A model generated the notes under the pieces. That model was not told the origin of the DNA. It searched no databases and worked only from the letters and a program-made list of their open reading frames with translations. A DNA stretch of 64,000 nucleotides from Prorocentrum cordatum (Eukaryota; Sar; Dinophyceae; Prorocentrales; Prorocentraceae). The DNA is taken from contig CAUYUJ010000148.1 in NCBI GenBank assembly GCA_963575745.1, forward strand, positions 305,844 through 369,843, given 5' to 3'. This document shows, piece after piece, positions 31,375 through 41,235 of the stretch. A program made the translations under genes and the position numbers. Position 1 is the first letter of the stretch. Each line of letters begins with the position of its first letter.

Positions 31375-34300
31375 TCTTCGCGTTCGCACCCAGACTGTGA
31401 GGATGGTTATAGCGGTGCGCTTGCTTGGCGGTACAGACACTATGTTGAGAGCCTCATGATCATCGCGACGTGCCAGGCGTGGAACTGGGGCACCTCAAGG
31501 GGGAGCCGACAGAAGGTAGATCAGATCCCGTTCGAGCCCAGGTTGTGGAGGGCCTCGAGCAATTCGCTTGGTTGGGGTCGCCAACTCCTCTGGCATGAGG
31601 GCATAATGGCCACCGCGATGTAAAAGACACAACCCTTGCGGTCCTCCAAACGGGAGCCGCAAGAGGGCATTCAGTTTGAAAGCTCGCGCCCAGAATGTGA
31701 GGATGTCTCGGGCGGTTCGCTGGTTTGGCGCTGCTGACCGCCCTCCCTGTCTCCTTCCGTTTTCCTGCATGTGGCACAATTCGCATCAACGGCATCCCCG
31801 TTGTCATTGCTCTTACGCCAGCGCAGTTACTCTGCCTAGCCGCCGACGTAAAAAACATCGCTTGGAGATGCCAACTGCTATTGGTTGGCAGCCTCATGAT
31901 CCAAAGGATGCACGAGGCATAGCGCCTGGGCACCGCAGGGGGGCGTCACGCTTGCCCGTTCGCGGCAGGAGTGTAGGGAGGTCTCCTGCGCAACGCTGGT
32001 GCTGGCATTCCCGACTCCTCTCCTCTCCAGGGCCAAGGCCCAGTGATCACCGCGATGTAGCAGGCTTACCACTGGGGCACCCCAAGGGGGGGAAAATCAG
32101 GAGGGAATGGACGCGGTCTCATCTCGTGTCAAAGCGCCATGGCCACGACGACGTAGGCGTCCTAGCACTGGGGCGCAACAAGGGGGAGCCGCCAGGGGGG
32201 CAGGACACTCGACTTTCGACTTGCCAGCCTGGCGCTGACATGCCCAGAAGATGGGCGTTCCGACGACGCAGGGGGAGGCCTAAGCAACAATGCACCCCTT
32301 GAGTTTGTGAGTTTCTTCCAGAGCATTGGCTCGTAGTGTGGTTTCTCTGTTCTCCCTCCCCTACTCCTTCTCCTCCCCCCCGCCTGTTCTTCCCCTCCCT
32401 CCACAACGTGGCGCCATTAGTTGCTTCAATCGTTTGACTCGCCAGTGCACCGTTTGAACGCCTGGATTGACTGACTGACAACCCCCCTACCTCCTCCACT
32501 CAGCCGCCTCCTCCCTCCCTCACCCAGACTCAGACTGGCTCATACATCAGACTCTTTCGTGCTCAGACTCAACCACATTCAGGCCCATGTCGCTGATACT
32601 CAGGCTCACCCAAACTTAGACCACCCACGTTGAGATCCACTCGTGCCCAGCCTAGTCATACTCAGACCCATACACACCATCCGCTCAGGTTCAGACCATT
32701 CTCATTCACAATTGCACAAATTCTGACTCACTCCTGGTCAGACTCACTTATTCTCGCTCCTCATACCCAAGCTCGCTCATCTCAAGCTCACCGCAATGTC
32801 GCAGGCCTAGAACACGGGCAACCAAAGGGGAAAAAGCTGGGCAGGACACTTGCCCGTTAACGCGCAGATGTGGAAACGTTTTGGTAACCCCGACCCCTGC
32901 CTTCTCCAAGCCCCAAGTCCGTCCCGATGTAGCAGGCATACCAAGTGGGCACTCCAAAGGGGGAGTCGCCAGGGCACTCCCAGGCGCCACCGGCTAACAT
33001 TCTCTTAACCAATTGCTCACAGACGGAAGTGCCGAGGCATGCTATGCACAGATCGGGAGATCCGCGTCGAATGACTACATCACTAGGCCTCGGTATCACT
33101 AACTCCCGCCGTCTCTTTCTACACTCAGAGTTACTCATGCACAGCTCCGTTCATGCATGCGCAGGTACACTCATACGCAGGTCATCCACACAAGATCACC
33201 CAGACTGAGACTTACTCACATTCAGACCCCTCTGCACTCGGATCCATGCATACTCAGACTCACTTGCGCTCAGATCCACTCACACTGAGACTTATGTATA
33301 CTAAGACTCAGTCTCTGTCACACTCACTCACACTCAGAACCAGCCACGGTCAGACCAGTTCGCCCTCAGAACTTTTGGACTCACTCACAACCACGCTTAG
33401 CCGCAATATCAGCGCGATGTAGCAGGCATAACACTTGAGCCCCCCAAAGAGGAGCCGCCAGCGGGTATGTCATGTTCTCGTTCGCGCCCAGAGTGTGGTG
33501 CTGCCTCGGGCGAAATGCTGCGCTGGACCCCCCAGTGCCTTTCCTCTTAAAGCCCCATGATCACCGCGATGTACCAGGCGAAGGACTTCGGCGACCGCGG
33601 AAGCATCCCCTGGGGTATGTCGTCTTCCACATAGCACTCAGATTGCAGAAATGTCTTACGCGAAACGCTGTGCTGGTGGCCCCGACCCCTTGAATTTTAT
33701 CATGATAACCGCCGCGATGTAACATTCGTGGCATTTGGGCACGCCACGGGGGATCCGCAACGGGGTATTTAGTTTTCCCGTTCGACCCCAGATTGCTGGG
33801 ATGTCGCAGGAGGGTCGTGCATTTAGCTTCACCGAGCTGTTTGTTTGAGCGTCTCATGATCACCGCGGTACACGCACTTGAGCGCTCCACAGAGAAGCCG
33901 CCAAGGGGGATGGAGTCTCCCTTGCCGCCCCGATTTCTGCTGAGTCTCCCTTGCCGACCAAACCGTTTGGTATCCCCGACTCCTGTCCTTTGAGAGTTTC
34001 ACAATCAAAATTATATAGCAGGGCCCAGGGCGATGCCACCAAGAGGTGTTGCACTTGCCGGTTTGAGGCCAGACGCTGGGGATGTCTCGTGCGAAACGCT
34101 GGTGCTGGCACCTCCGGCGCCTCCGACCCTCTCCACTCAGAGCCCCATGATCACCGCGACGCAGCAGGCATACCTCTGGGGCACCCCAAGGGGGGGCACC
34201 CCAAGGGGGGACACCAGGAGGTAGGAGTGAACTGCGTGGATTTGAAGCCGGATCAAGCTTGAAAGACTGCGTCTGTTTGAGGACGGATCCGGCTGAAAAG

Positions 34301-34720
34301 ACACGTCGGCCTGAATGTACTGCGTGTTTTTAAAGCCGGATCCGGCTTCAAACACACCCGGAAGTAGGACACTTGCCCGTGCTCGCCCAGGTTGCGGGGA
34401 CGTCGCAAGCGAAATGCTGGCTGGCCACCCCCCGACTCCTCTCCTTTCGGAGAAATGTAAGACTCGGGTACGGGGGACTCGGGCTGACCTGACGGGGCCA
34501 TCATGAAAATGACGAGACCCAATTTTCAAATTTGGCGCGAGCTCCCGCTGCTGACATCCCACGAAAACTGGACCGTCAAAATCCAAGACGCGGTCGTCAA
34601 AAACTTACGTTTCCCCGATCCTTTCGGAGCCCCAAGGTCATCCCGATGTGGCTGGCATAGCACTCGGGCACCCCGATGGGAAGCCGCCAGGGAGCGCCGG
34701 ATCGCCCTAGACTGAGACTC
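31375..34720. repeat. satellite of about 155 bp interspersed with CACTCAGA blocks
   Basis: A unit containing gatcaccgcgatgtagcagg, then cactggggcaccccaa, ggggagccgcca, gcccgttcgcgcccag and aacgctggtgctgg recurs at about 31460, 31610, 32045, 32145, 32930, 33415, 33555, 33710, 34155 and 34640. Adjacent units are about 140-160 bases apart. Three blocks of a different repeat (cactcacactcagactcac) at about 31255-31350, 32520-32800 and 33125-33400 interrupt it. Near 34300 a third short repeat (agccggatccggcttcaa) appears. No gene is supported. Confidence 0.7.
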
Positions 34721-34789
34721 TCTCTCTCTCTCTGCCTCTCACGCAGACGCTCACAGCGGATAATGCCAAGACATGGAATGCACAGCTGC

Positions 34790-34935
34790 AGGGGAGCAAA
34801 CAGCGGCACAACCATAGACTTTTGGAGCTCCGTGCGGATTGATTGGGTCGGCACTGGGGGAGGGGGGCACGGCGGCGATCCCAACCAAAACGCGCGGAAC
34901 TCCAACAACGTATGGCTGTGCCGCTCCTTGCCCAT
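34790..34935. mobile_element. family A inverted-repeat element (copy A6)
   Basis: The left arm gagcaaacagcggcacaacc then ttttggagctccgtgcgg is inverted in cgcgcggaactccaacaacg then tatggctgtgccgctcc. The gcggcac word near each end also occurs in A2. Confidence 0.65.
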
Positions 34936-35435
34936 GGAAGAGATGTGGATCCCCGACTTCGACCCTCGACCGCCGAGAGCGGCGGCGGCGACGAGGGCGG
35001 CGGGGGGAGTCCTCCGAGCCGGCGGCGGAGAGCGGCGACGAGAGGCGGCGGCGGCGACGAGAGCTGCGTCACGCTCGGCATCCTCGAACTTCGACCCTCC
35101 AAATCTCGACCGCGGGGAGCGCCGGCGGCGGCGAGAGCGGCGGGGGGGGCCCTCCGAGTCCCAGCCGAGCGCCTCCGCCGCCCCGCGCTCGGCGCCGGAG
35201 AGCGAGGCCCAGCCCACGAACCACGTCGGGCTGCCTGGGGCGGGCGAGGGGATGGGGAGCGGAGGGGGGGAGGGCGGGCAGGGCAGGGCGCGGAGGACGG
35301 GCGGGGAGGCAGGAGGGGGAGGTGGGGACGGGCAGGGAGGCAGCAGTCATTCACACGTCTTTTACAGAGTCGGTGGGTCTGGCGGCGAGTATCCGTTCCA
35401 AGGATGACGGATTTCCGTTCCAAAGATGACACCGT
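34936..35435. other. GC-rich stretch, no supported gene
   Basis: CGG/GGC-rich sequence with all frames open. The word ccgttccaaggatgacggat then ttccgttccaaagatgac near 35393-35430 is a short tandem duplication just before the reverse transcriptase piece. Confidence 0.4.
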
Positions 35436-36017
35436 TGCTGTCTTGGACGGTCCCGACAACAACCTGTACCTCATTCTTGCGACGTTGGGTAGAGAATCGT
35501 CACGCTTCACCTGGGAGCTCGAAGGTGTGGTTCCTTCGGAAGTGGCTGTTTTAGACATGTATCTTTCCAACCGGCCCCAAACATGCAAATTCACTTACAG
35601 GATACATGAGAAGACAGCCGATCCATGGACCCCCTTGGGCGCGGACAGTCTCCAAGCCCCTTTCGTGCACAGAGCGTGGCCGCTAGCCATGACGAGAAGG
35701 TTGTTTAGATTGTGCGGTTCCCCTTCCTCGCTAATCAGTACGCTTGGCGGATCGAAGGGCGCCCGAGAGCACCAAGCGCCAACTCTCCCACCTTGCATGC
35801 CATCGCGAAGGCGCGCTATCCCGCAATCAAGACTCCTCGTGCAACGCTGGGGAACATGATCTGTCTTGTAGTTCCGTCTTTCCGGCAATGGGAACACATC
35901 GAGTTGGCCCGTGTCTTGCGCCGTCTCGACAAGAGATGGTCTGGCGCGACGGGCCTCGAGTCGCATCGAAGGTGGCGGCTAGGTGGCTCCAGCGTGATTC
36001 AGAAACTCACGGCTTGA
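35436..36017 (+). pseudogene. Penelope-like reverse transcriptase, C-terminal fragment
   Basis: The frame encodes AVLDMYLSNR, then TYRIHEKTADPWTPLGADSL and VHRAWPLAMTRRLFRLCGSP. This matches the thumb-side pattern of Penelope-like and related reverse transcriptases: (F)LD, then K-x-T/N, then L-x-x-x-S, then H/W-P, then R-x-x-R-x-C-S. After a frame change between about 35700 and 35830 it continues with LGNMICLVVPSFRQWEHIEL and RRWRLGGSSVIQKL before a stop, which fits the post-palm segment I recall from dinoflagellate elements. The catalytic palm (xxDD) is absent, so the copy is 5'-truncated, and the frameshift makes it a relic. Family assignment is from motif memory only. Confidence 0.6.
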
Positions 36018-36239
36018 AATCGCGATCATTGCTTTGAGCACGAAGACCGTGTGTCCCATCACTGGGGGATGGTTGGGGTAGGACGGTGGTCTGATCCCTA
36101 GATTTCCTTTTCGTGCACGAGGGCAGGCAACAGAGCAAGGGCTCCAACGGCATTTAGGCCCACCGCGCTCAGCATCAGAGGAGACAGCAGGGCTAGCAAA
36201 ATCCCTCAGGCCTCTTTTGCACGCTCTAGCAGCAAAAAA

Positions 36240-36713
36240 CGCCAGAAACAACAGCATAAGCATCAGCATCAGCATAAGGCTCACCATCATCATCAACATC
36301 AGCATGCTCATCATCATCAATACCTTCATGCTCATCAAAACAACAACAACCTCATCATCACCATCAGCATCATCATCACCATCAACACCATCATCATCAA
36401 ACTCATCATCAACAACAGCATCCTTCTCACCATCATCATCGTCATCATCATCACTGCCACCATCAGCATCATCATCACCACCATCTTCTGCAACATCATC
36501 GTCATCGTCATCGTCATCGTCGTCGGCATGGTCATGGTCATGGTAATGGACATGGTCATGGTCATCGTAACCATAAGTATCATCATCAGCAGCATCAGTA
36601 TCCTCATCAGCCTCAGCATCACAATCATCATCAACACCATACACACCATCATCATCAGCATCAGCATCATCATTAGTATCATCGTCATCATCATCATCAT
36701 CGTCATCGTCGCC

Positions 36714-36771
<58 letters not shown>

Positions 36772-36830
36772 GTAGCAGCAGCAGCAGCATCATCTCCATC
36801 ATCATCAGCAGCAGCAGCAGCAGAGTGGAG
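36240..36830. repeat. CAT/CAG trinucleotide array 3
   Basis: CAT, CAC, CGT and CAG triplets, with the purest run at 36715-36775 followed by a CAG run at 36773-36825. It merges into GGA tracts downstream. Confidence 0.85.
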
Positions 36831-37006
36831 GGAGAGAGCGGGGCAGAGGCATGGCAGGGAGGCAGAGATGGGGGAGTGGAGGAGGAGGAGGAGGAGGAGG
36901 AGGAGGAGGAGCAGGAGGAGGAGGAGGAGGAGGAGGAGGAGGAGGGGGAGACAGATGAAGAGAGCGGCGTGGCAGAAGGGGAGTGAGGGGAGTGGAGGGG
37001 TGCACG
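36831..37006. repeat. GGA tract
   Basis: Nearly pure gga repeats at 36878-36952, continuing the purine-rich strand that leads into family G copy 3. Confidence 0.8.
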
Positions 37007-37170
37007 GTTTCCCCCGGGGCCGTAGGCGAACCGAGGAGGAGGAGGAGGAGGAGGAGGAGGAGGAGGAGGATGGGGGAGGGAGGGAGGGAGGAAGGGAGGG
37101 AGGGAGGACGAGGAGGAGGAGGAGTAGGAGGAGGACGGATCGCCTAAGCCCTTCGGAGAAACCCTCCAGT
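37007..37170 (+). mobile_element. family G element (copy G3)
   Basis: It starts gtttcccccggggccgtagg then cgaaccgagg, continues as GGA and GGGA tracts (37033-37135) and ends gatcgcctaagcccttcgga then gaaaccctccag. The two ends are imperfect inverted repeats (ggtttcc-ggggcc-taggcga against tcgcctaagcccttcgg-gaaacc). Confidence 0.65.
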
Positions 37171-37873
37171 GGAGGGGTGGAAGCTGAGAGGGAGGTGGAT
37201 TTCGCGGGGAGGAGAGAGGGCTTGAGAGCAAGGATAGAGCCGGGTCGGACGAACGGGGGTGAGGTGCGGGGGGTGCAATCAAGGAGGGCAGTCAGCGAAT
37301 CAGCTCACCCGATTCTCCCAGCGCCCCTAGGCGCCAGAAGCGCCACTGTATCGAGGAAGGCGCCCAGCGGCGCTCCCCCCTCTCGCGTCCGACCCGAGCG
37401 AGGAGAGGAGCGCCGCGCGGAGAGGAGAAGGGGAGGGGAGGGGCGGCAAAAGGGGAGAGGGAGCGTCGAGTTTGGAGGGCGTGTGGATTCACACCACTTC
37501 CTCCCCCCCTTCCTCCTCGTCCCCCTCCTCATGATCTTCTCCGCGCCTCCTCCTCCTCCTTTTCCTCCTCTTTGTCTTCCTCCATCCTCCGTCCTCTTCC
37601 TCCTCTCCCTTCAGGAGGGAGGAGTGGGAGGAGGAGGAGAAGACCAGAGTCAGGCCCCGATCCCGTCAGGCCCCGATCGCGGACCCCGCCCGAGAGGATC
37701 GAAATGGGGACAGAAAGACCGGGGGCGAAGGCAACCGCAATCCATGCTCACTTGTTTTGTCTTTGACCAGCTCACGTTGGATTATCTAAGTCTGCTTCGA
37801 CCAGGCAGTCAGGGTGGCGACCCCTGCGCAGTTCTCAAAATATTAGGTCAATGCAACCCCTGCTCACCTTGAG
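37171..37873. other. no firm gene; possible exon start near 37770
   Basis: After a pyrimidine-rich acceptor-like cttgttttgtctttgaccag (ending about 37769), the + strand reads LTLDYLSLLRPGSQGGDPCA. It lies just upstream of the better-supported exon at 37874 and may belong to the same gene, but the join could not be resolved. Confidence 0.35.
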
Positions 37874-37989
37874 GACAGGACTCGCTGCTGAAGTTGCCGC
37901 GGGCGGCGGCCCCTTGGGACTTACGTCGCCTGGCCAACAGGGGACGACGACATCTGCAAGGCATGGGCTGGTACATGTCCGCTGCCCAG
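37874..37989 (+). CDS. candidate exon of an unknown protein
   Basis: After an acceptor (caccttgag), the + strand encodes QDSLLKLPRAAAPWDLRRLA then NRGRRHLQGMGWYMSAAQ, ending at a clear donor (cccag, then gtgagcc). It joins in phase to the next exon through a 47-base intron. The composition (Leu, Arg, Trp, Tyr, Met) is unlike simple-repeat frames. No family was recognised. The antisense strand is also open but lacks matching splice sites. Confidence 0.45.
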
Positions 37990-38036
37990 GTGAGCCGACC
38001 TCTCAGGACCCCGGGGGCTGGTGGATGTGGCCATAG

Positions 38037-38103
38037 TTGGGCCCCAAGGGAATCGAGTACATCCACATCAACCGCCTTCCGAGGCCCAGGAAGGTGGTTC
38101 ATG
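38037..38103 (+). CDS. candidate exon of an unknown protein, continuing the previous exon
   Basis: The exon follows acceptor ggccatag and encodes LGPKGIEYIHINRLPRPRKV then VH. It ends before gtaagta, a perfect donor consensus. The preceding intron (37990-38036) is only 47 bases, very short but with canonical GT and AG. A family F element lies 55 bases downstream, inside what would be the next intron. Function is unknown. Confidence 0.45.
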
Positions 38104-38157
38104 GTAAGTATCTGTACGCCCCAACCTCCGAACATTCGCTGTTGGGTATTAGGAGGA

Positions 38158-38285
38158 CCAAAAGATACCCGTACTGCTACTCCACGGACCTCTCCTGGGG
38201 AGCGTCCTGAGCAGGACTTCGAGGCGAATCAGGCCGTGTCGACGAGGCGAGGCAAGCGGTATCAGTACATTCTCCTCCTCCGAGG
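38158..38285. mobile_element. MITE-like element (family F, copy 4)
   Basis: It contains aaaagatacccgtactgcta, ctccacggacctctcctggg, ggacttcgaggcgaatcagg and gcaagcggtatcagtacatt, in the same order as the other three copies and with inverted ends. It is the shortest copy. Confidence 0.6.
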
Positions 38286-38950
38286 AATCGCCCCCGCTTG
38301 GAGGCGGCCAGGGGGTCTTAACTAGCTGGGAGCCCATACCATCGGTCAGACTAGACGGGAAGATGAAACCAAATCCGCTCAAAATCGGTCCCCCAAACCC
38401 TCCCGGGGGTACAACTAGTGAAATGCTGCATCCTGGACCCGTTTCTGATGGCCCCAGGGCCCGAAAACGGCCCCCAGAGGCCGAAAAAAGTAGAGCACTT
38501 GCTCGAGCCTAGAACCTCGACACTCTTCGATGCCCTTCCTGCTCGCCGGGACCACTGCTGCGCCACCTCGGACCCCCAGCCTGCTCCAAGCCCCCATGCT
38601 GCGTCCAGCGATGACTCCGTTAGACACAAAGACAGGGCCGTCCAGCAGCCCCCCGATCGACACGAACCTGCCACACCTATGGGCAAACAAGGTGGGCCGA
38701 CTGATCACCTGGGGAAACGCAAATGGAACACAGCGAACCCCTTTCCGTTTTCTGGGGGCGCCCACGGCCGCGCTGGGCGCGAGGCTGAGCACCCCGCCAG
38801 AGCGGCTCTGCCGCCCCCGGGCTACCAAATTCTGCCACGGTCCTGCGCGCGCCGGGGGTGGGAGCAGCGGCCGACGCTGGCGAGCCTGGAGCGCAGCCGT
38901 ACCCGGAAGTTGGATGGCATAGCATGGGAGCCTCCCTGGTCATCCTGCTG
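38286..38950. other. no supported gene
   Basis: Unique-looking GC-rich sequence. The start (cggccagggggtcttaacta to about 38400) resembles 47825-47905 (cggccgggaggtctgaacgg, then tccgctcaaaatcggtccc), and ggacccccagcctgctccaa near 38571 resembles 47993-48012, so this is a dispersed low-copy repeat of several hundred bases. Confidence 0.45.
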
Positions 38951-38954
38951 ACAC

Positions 38955-39300
38955 TGGTGAATCGGCGCTACCCGACGATCATCGACGCAAAACGACGCGA
39001 CGTACATCGACGCTATCAACGGCGTTATTTGCTGCTGTCACCCTCCTCTCGCGCACCCAAACGAAAAGCCGGCAGGCGATCCCGGTATTGTTGGCCGGGG
39101 AGCCGCGTGTGTGAACGAATGATTCGCGGCAAGCATCACGAGGGACAAGTGCAGAGAAGCCGAGGCAGGAGCACGCGCGACGCTAAATCGACGCAAGTCG
39201 ATGCAACATCGGCGCATGATCAAAGAGTACCAGACGCTGGCGCACTCTAAAGACGGAGTTATGAAGGCATATAAGGCTATCATGATTTGCTACCGAACCT
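38955..39300. repeat. GACGCT-type dispersed repeat (family D, copy 3)
   Basis: The words atcggcgctacccgacgatc, acatcgacgctatcaacggc, ctaaatcgacgcaagtcgat, accagacgctggcgcactct, aaagacggagttatgaaggc and atgatttgctaccgaacct match copy 4 in order. It has a non-matching insert at about 39035-39170. Confidence 0.55.
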
Positions 39301-40222
39301 GAGGTTGACAAGCTCAAAGGAGATGGCAGTCTTAGAAACGCGCCCGCAAAAAAATCCGAGAATCCTTAAGATCGGCATCGAAAACAAATGATGCCAATCA
39401 TAGGGATGCTGCCGATGTGCTGTCATGGCACGGCGTCTGAACTGACTGTTCATAGGAACGGGTATATGTTTCAGGCTGGCGAGGCCTGCGGTGTGTTCTG
39501 AGCCACCTAGATGGTGGGCTTGGTTTCCACCGACACCACCCGTCATGGGAGGGGGGGGTCCGGTTCCCCCCCCCCCCGACCCTGAAAGCGACCACAGAGC
39601 GCGCTCTTTCCAAGGTCCCAAGACAGTAACGAAAACTAGTCGGGATGAAACAGACGCTCGAACCGAACTAGCCCAATGTGACAGAAGCGACCAGACCGAC
39701 GGAATTGCAGACACCCTCGGTGCAGGCGCAAGAAAAGCGATGCCTGCCCTCCTTCTCCTCTTGCTCTTCCCGTGCCCGGGTCCACTTGACTTTCCTGGTC
39801 ATGTTCGATGACTTGCTAGACGGCTCCTCGAGCTATCCCTCCTCCTTCTCCTCCCCCTCCTGTCCATCTTCTACGTTGTTTCCTCGTCGTCCTGCTCGTC
39901 CTCGTGCACCACGTCGCCGTCCTCCTATGCCTGCACTGTTCGGCTGTTTGCCGCGAGGCGTCTTATATAAGCACAACCGACCGCAAACAGTCAGAGGTGA
40001 ACTCCTCCAACCTGCAAATCATGGACGATGCTACTGGATGGGGTCTGTGGGTGTGATCGGAGATTGAGACTTCCCTTGACTTTTCCACACTGAGACAAGA
40101 AACAAGAATGTGTCATTACTGCATGGGTTGAGCAACTTCTTTCCTGCTTGACATGGAGTGAAGCAACCACACACACACGAAACAGTAGGCACCTGCGGGT
40201 TACATGCATGCCACGCACGCAG
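39301..40222. other. no supported gene
   Basis: Mostly unique sequence with a run of C/G near 39550-39580 and a pyrimidine-rich stretch at 39745-39910. It could contain upstream exons of the candidate gene that starts at 40223, but none was recognised. Confidence 0.35.
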
Positions 40223-40416
40223 TGCGAAGAGAGCGGTCTTCCCTTGGGCCATCTGGAAACTTTGAGGCAGAGGGCCGAACCCCGCGCATTGGCGCGCAGG
40301 AAAAACTGATGTCCATGTTCCAGCCCCCCATGTGCCAACCGGAAAGCGTTGGGCTTCTCTTAGGCGACGAGAAATTTGAGGTCCCACCCAGAACCGACCC
40401 CCATTCATTCCCACAG
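40223..40416 (+). CDS. candidate exon 1 of an unknown + strand gene
   Basis: After acceptor cacgcacgcag, the + frame encodes RRERSSLGPSGNFEAEGRTP, then RIGAQEKLMSMFQPPMCQPE and SVGLLLGDEKFEVPPRTDPH then SFPQ, ending at a strong donor (ccacag, then gtgagcg) followed by a pyrimidine-rich stretch. Composition is that of an ordinary soluble protein. No domain was recognised. It leads in phase into the next exon. Confidence 0.45.
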
Positions 40417-40514
40417 GTGAGCGTTTTTTTGTACGGCGTTTCGACATTGGGAGGAAGGGGCGGGGGAGGGGGCGGGTCTGGCTCCGGACCTCTGCTTAGT
40501 GCGACTGTTTGCAG

Positions 40515-40585
40515 CAGTGCGTCCATCATGGGGAAGGCTCCACCTGCTCGAAACAGGCGCCCAAAGCAGCCAAGATCTACCTCAG
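40515..40585 (+). CDS. candidate exon 2 of the unknown + strand gene
   Basis: It follows the acceptor gactgtttgcag and encodes QCVHHGEGSTCSKQAPKAAK then IYL. The donor side runs into a g tract (cctcag, then gggggg), so its end is uncertain and may use a non-GT donor. Confidence 0.4.
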
Positions 40586-40699
40586 GGGGGGAGGGGGGGG
40601 GTGCGAAGGCCCGCACCGATCGGCACAACAACGAACAACAAAAACAACCACCGGCTCGCCGAGGGTGGGCCGCGGTCTCAGCATTCTCCCCGTTCGTAG

Positions 40700-40945
40700 A
40701 GCAGCGTGCGCACACTCGAAGTGGAACTGATCATCTGCCAAGCTTGTGCTGGCGCCACGGCTAACATCGTCTTGGTCAGTATGAGCATCAGAAAGCCTGT
40801 TCCCCCAAGGGGACCAGTTCGGGTCTCCCTCGTGCAGTTGCTCCAGAATGTAATGGCCTTCCTCGCAAAAGAACAGACTATCCGTATATTGGCCATCGAC
40901 TGTGATCATGACTCGGGGAGGGGGCTGGACACATACCACCAGCAA
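40700..40945 (+). CDS. candidate exon 3 of the unknown + strand gene
   Basis: After acceptor ccccgttcgtag, the + frame encodes SSVRTLEVELIICQACAGAT then ANIVLVSMSIRKPVPPRGPV, VQLLQNVMAFLAKEQTIRIL and AIDCDHDSGRG. The alternating hydrophobic pattern suggests a folded alpha/beta domain. A GT donor is available at 40946 (agcaa, then gtgtgtgcg). The minus strand is also open here, so direction rests on the splice sites and on the neighbouring exons. Confidence 0.4.
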
Positions 40946-41094
40946 GTGTGTGCGTGTGAAGTGGCTCCCGACAGAACCAGTCCATGATCACTCTGTACGT
41001 ACTGCACGAGATGATTCGCTCCGCATTACCACTCCTAGGGCCTTCAATCCACCCGTCCCAAGCAACTCGCTCGGTAGTCAAGAGGGACCCTCAG

Positions 41095-41235
41095 AAATCA
41101 TGCAATGACTTTGCTGGAAGGCAACGACTATCAGCGGCTCGATTTCGCACGCGCCCTTTACGGCAGACTCCGATCCGCTTCCGAACCGACGGTGTCTGCG
41201 TATTTCGACGCTCTGGCTGCAGACAGAGGCGGAGA
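41095..41235 (+). CDS. candidate exon 4 of the unknown + strand gene
   Basis: After acceptor gaccctcag, one + frame reads NHAMTLLEGNDYQRLDFARA then LYGRLRSASEPTVSAYFDAL and AADRG. It then runs into a GGA tract (41235-41297) that would add a poly-Gly stretch. The first part looks like an amphipathic helical segment. Either the exon ends before the tract or the protein has a Gly-rich linker. No family was recognised. Confidence 0.4.

Noticed and set aside
36868-37872. A 334-codon + frame beginning with poly-Arg
   Set aside because: The first half is GGA tract and a family G element. Only its last few codons, after an acceptor-like site, might be exonic.
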